DNA from: Blastocatellia bacterium
GTDB lineage: Bacteria; Acidobacteriota; Blastocatellia; Pyrinomonadales; Pyrinomonadaceae
Direction: 5' to 3'
Assembly (NCBI GenBank): GCA_003487805.1
Contig: DNNE01000089.1
Location: forward strand, 1-22,101
Length of the DNA: 22,101 nt
Part shown: one piece after another, positions 21,595 to 22,101 of the stretch
Layout: each line of letters begins with the position of its first letter
Position numbering within the stretch: the stretch's first letter is position 1
Notes under the pieces: generated by a model
Told to the model about the DNA's origin: nothing
The model's input: the letters and a program-made list of their open reading frames with translations, nothing else
Databases searched by the model: none
Made by a program: the position numbers and the translations under genes

Positions 21595-22062
21595 ATGGCC
21601 AAAGTTACGTCGCTCAACGTCAATGGAAAGAAGCTGGCGGTTGATGTCGATTCAACCGTCAGTCTGCTCGCCGTCTTGCGTAACGATCTGGATCTCAACG
21701 GTAGCAAGTATGGATGCGGTGAGGGTCAGTGTGGCGCTTGCACAGTCCTGCTTGATGGCGTGGCGACCCGTTCGTGCATCACTCAGGTTGGACGCGCCAC
21801 GGGAAAACAGATCACCACCATCGAAGGCCTCGAGAAAGACGGCAAGCTGCATCCGCTTCAGGAGGCTTTCATTAAGGCCGATGCCATGCAATGCGCCTAT
21901 TGCACCTCGGGAATGATCATGTCGGCGAGTGCGCTGCTGTCCAGGAACCCAAAGCCGAATCGGGAAGAGATCGTCACCGGCATGAACGGAAACATTTGTC
22001 GTTGCGGGACCTATCAGCGAATCGTCGATGCGATTCAAATTGCTTCGGGAGGTAGAACCTGA
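21595..22062 (+). CDS. [2Fe-2S] small subunit of a molybdenum hydroxylase
   Basis: A 155-residue cytosolic or Tat-partnered electron-transfer subunit of the xanthine dehydrogenase / isoquinoline 1-oxidoreductase / CO dehydrogenase group. The plant-ferredoxin cluster is bound by CGEGQCGAC (C41, C46, C49) and C61; the second cluster is in the helical domain, C100-x2-C103 in QCAYCTSGM and C135-x-C137 in GNICRCGTY. Length is normal for a stand-alone IorA/CoxS/YagT-type subunit. GGAGG, 6 bases before the ATG, supports the start. The molybdopterin-binding large subunit is expected downstream, beyond the window, though a repeat follows the stop. No signal peptide is seen. Confidence 0.93.
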   Translation: MAKVTSLNVNGKKLAVDVDSTVSLLAVLRNDLDLNGSKYGCGEGQCGACTVLLDGVATRSCITQVGRATGKQITTIEGLEKDGKLHPLQEAFIKADAMQCAYCTSGMIMSASALLSRNPKPNREEIVTGMNGNICRCGTYQRIVDAIQIASGGRT

Positions 22063-22101
22063 TCTCTGCGCTTCCTCCGCGTTCTCTGCGTCTCTGCGGT
22101 G
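22063..22101. repeat. 'CTCCGCGTTCTCTGCGTCTCTGCGG' interspersed repeat, window end
   Basis: Directly after the TGA of the iron-sulfur subunit, made of slightly varied ~9-10-base units (CTCTGCGC, CTCCGCG, CTCTGCGT, CTCTGCGG). It is the same style as the repeat at 6654-6702, with G/C in place of A/T at several positions. It is cut by the window edge, so a second arm cannot be checked. Confidence 0.6.

Overview
The window is 22.1 kb of bacterial chromosome, moderately GC-rich in most genes. Gene content fits Acidobacteriota, perhaps the Blastocatellia/Pyrinomonadales: a C5-pathway heme cluster with a HemC-HemD fusion, exported serine hydrolases, a molybdo-hydroxylase iron-sulfur subunit, many tiny accessory genes, and intergenic space full of palindromic repeats. 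The taxonomic call is an inference from gene content and repeat style; there is no rRNA or other marker here.

Layout. 1-2091 (+) is the 3' part of an aconitase gene, cut by the window edge. 2096-3874 (-) is an accessory operon: a Phd/YefM-like antitoxin, a RelE/ParE-like toxin and an AT-richer 437-codon gene for a zinc-ribbon/PIN-like protein. A short orphan HicB-like gene (4005-4163, +) is divergent from it. 4181-5716 holds a class III-like PPK2 polyphosphate kinase gene bracketed by two direct copies of a ~175-bp REP/BIME-like palindromic element, plus a truncated second copy of the antitoxin with its promoter. 5759-6643 (-) encodes a DUF5996-like protein, and 6811-8316 (+) an NAD(P)-dependent aldehyde dehydrogenase.

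8405-15201 (-) is the core of the window: hemA, hemC/D, hemB and hemL, followed by a histidine kinase and an OmpR-type regulator. Together the four Hem proteins convert glutamyl-tRNA to 5-aminolevulinate and on to uroporphyrinogen III. The two-component pair at the end of the cluster resembles the arrangement known from Leptospira, where such a pair controls heme metabolism. Every non-overlapping junction in the cluster carries a palindromic repeat. One repeat lies in frame inside hemC/D and is translated as a linker; another supplies the last codons and stop of the same gene.

15456-16187 (+) has three small genes of unknown role: a 49-aa basic protein, a 110-aa protein overlapping it, and a HigA-like protein without its DNA-binding domain. 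16199-19703 (-) encodes two exported serine hydrolases (beta-lactamase/PBP4 type and CocE/X-Pro type) separated by a large hairpin. 19772-20513 (-) is a tightly packed cluster of three short uncharacterised genes. 20583-21473 (-) encodes a TlpA-type thioredoxin, and 21595-22062 (+) a [2Fe-2S] subunit of a molybdenum hydroxylase whose large subunit probably lies beyond the window.

No tRNA, rRNA, CRISPR array or insertion-sequence transposase was seen. No gene-free stretch exceeds 300 bases. The longest gaps (4164-4424, 5292-5580 and 15202-15455) hold the repeats and candidate promoters described below.
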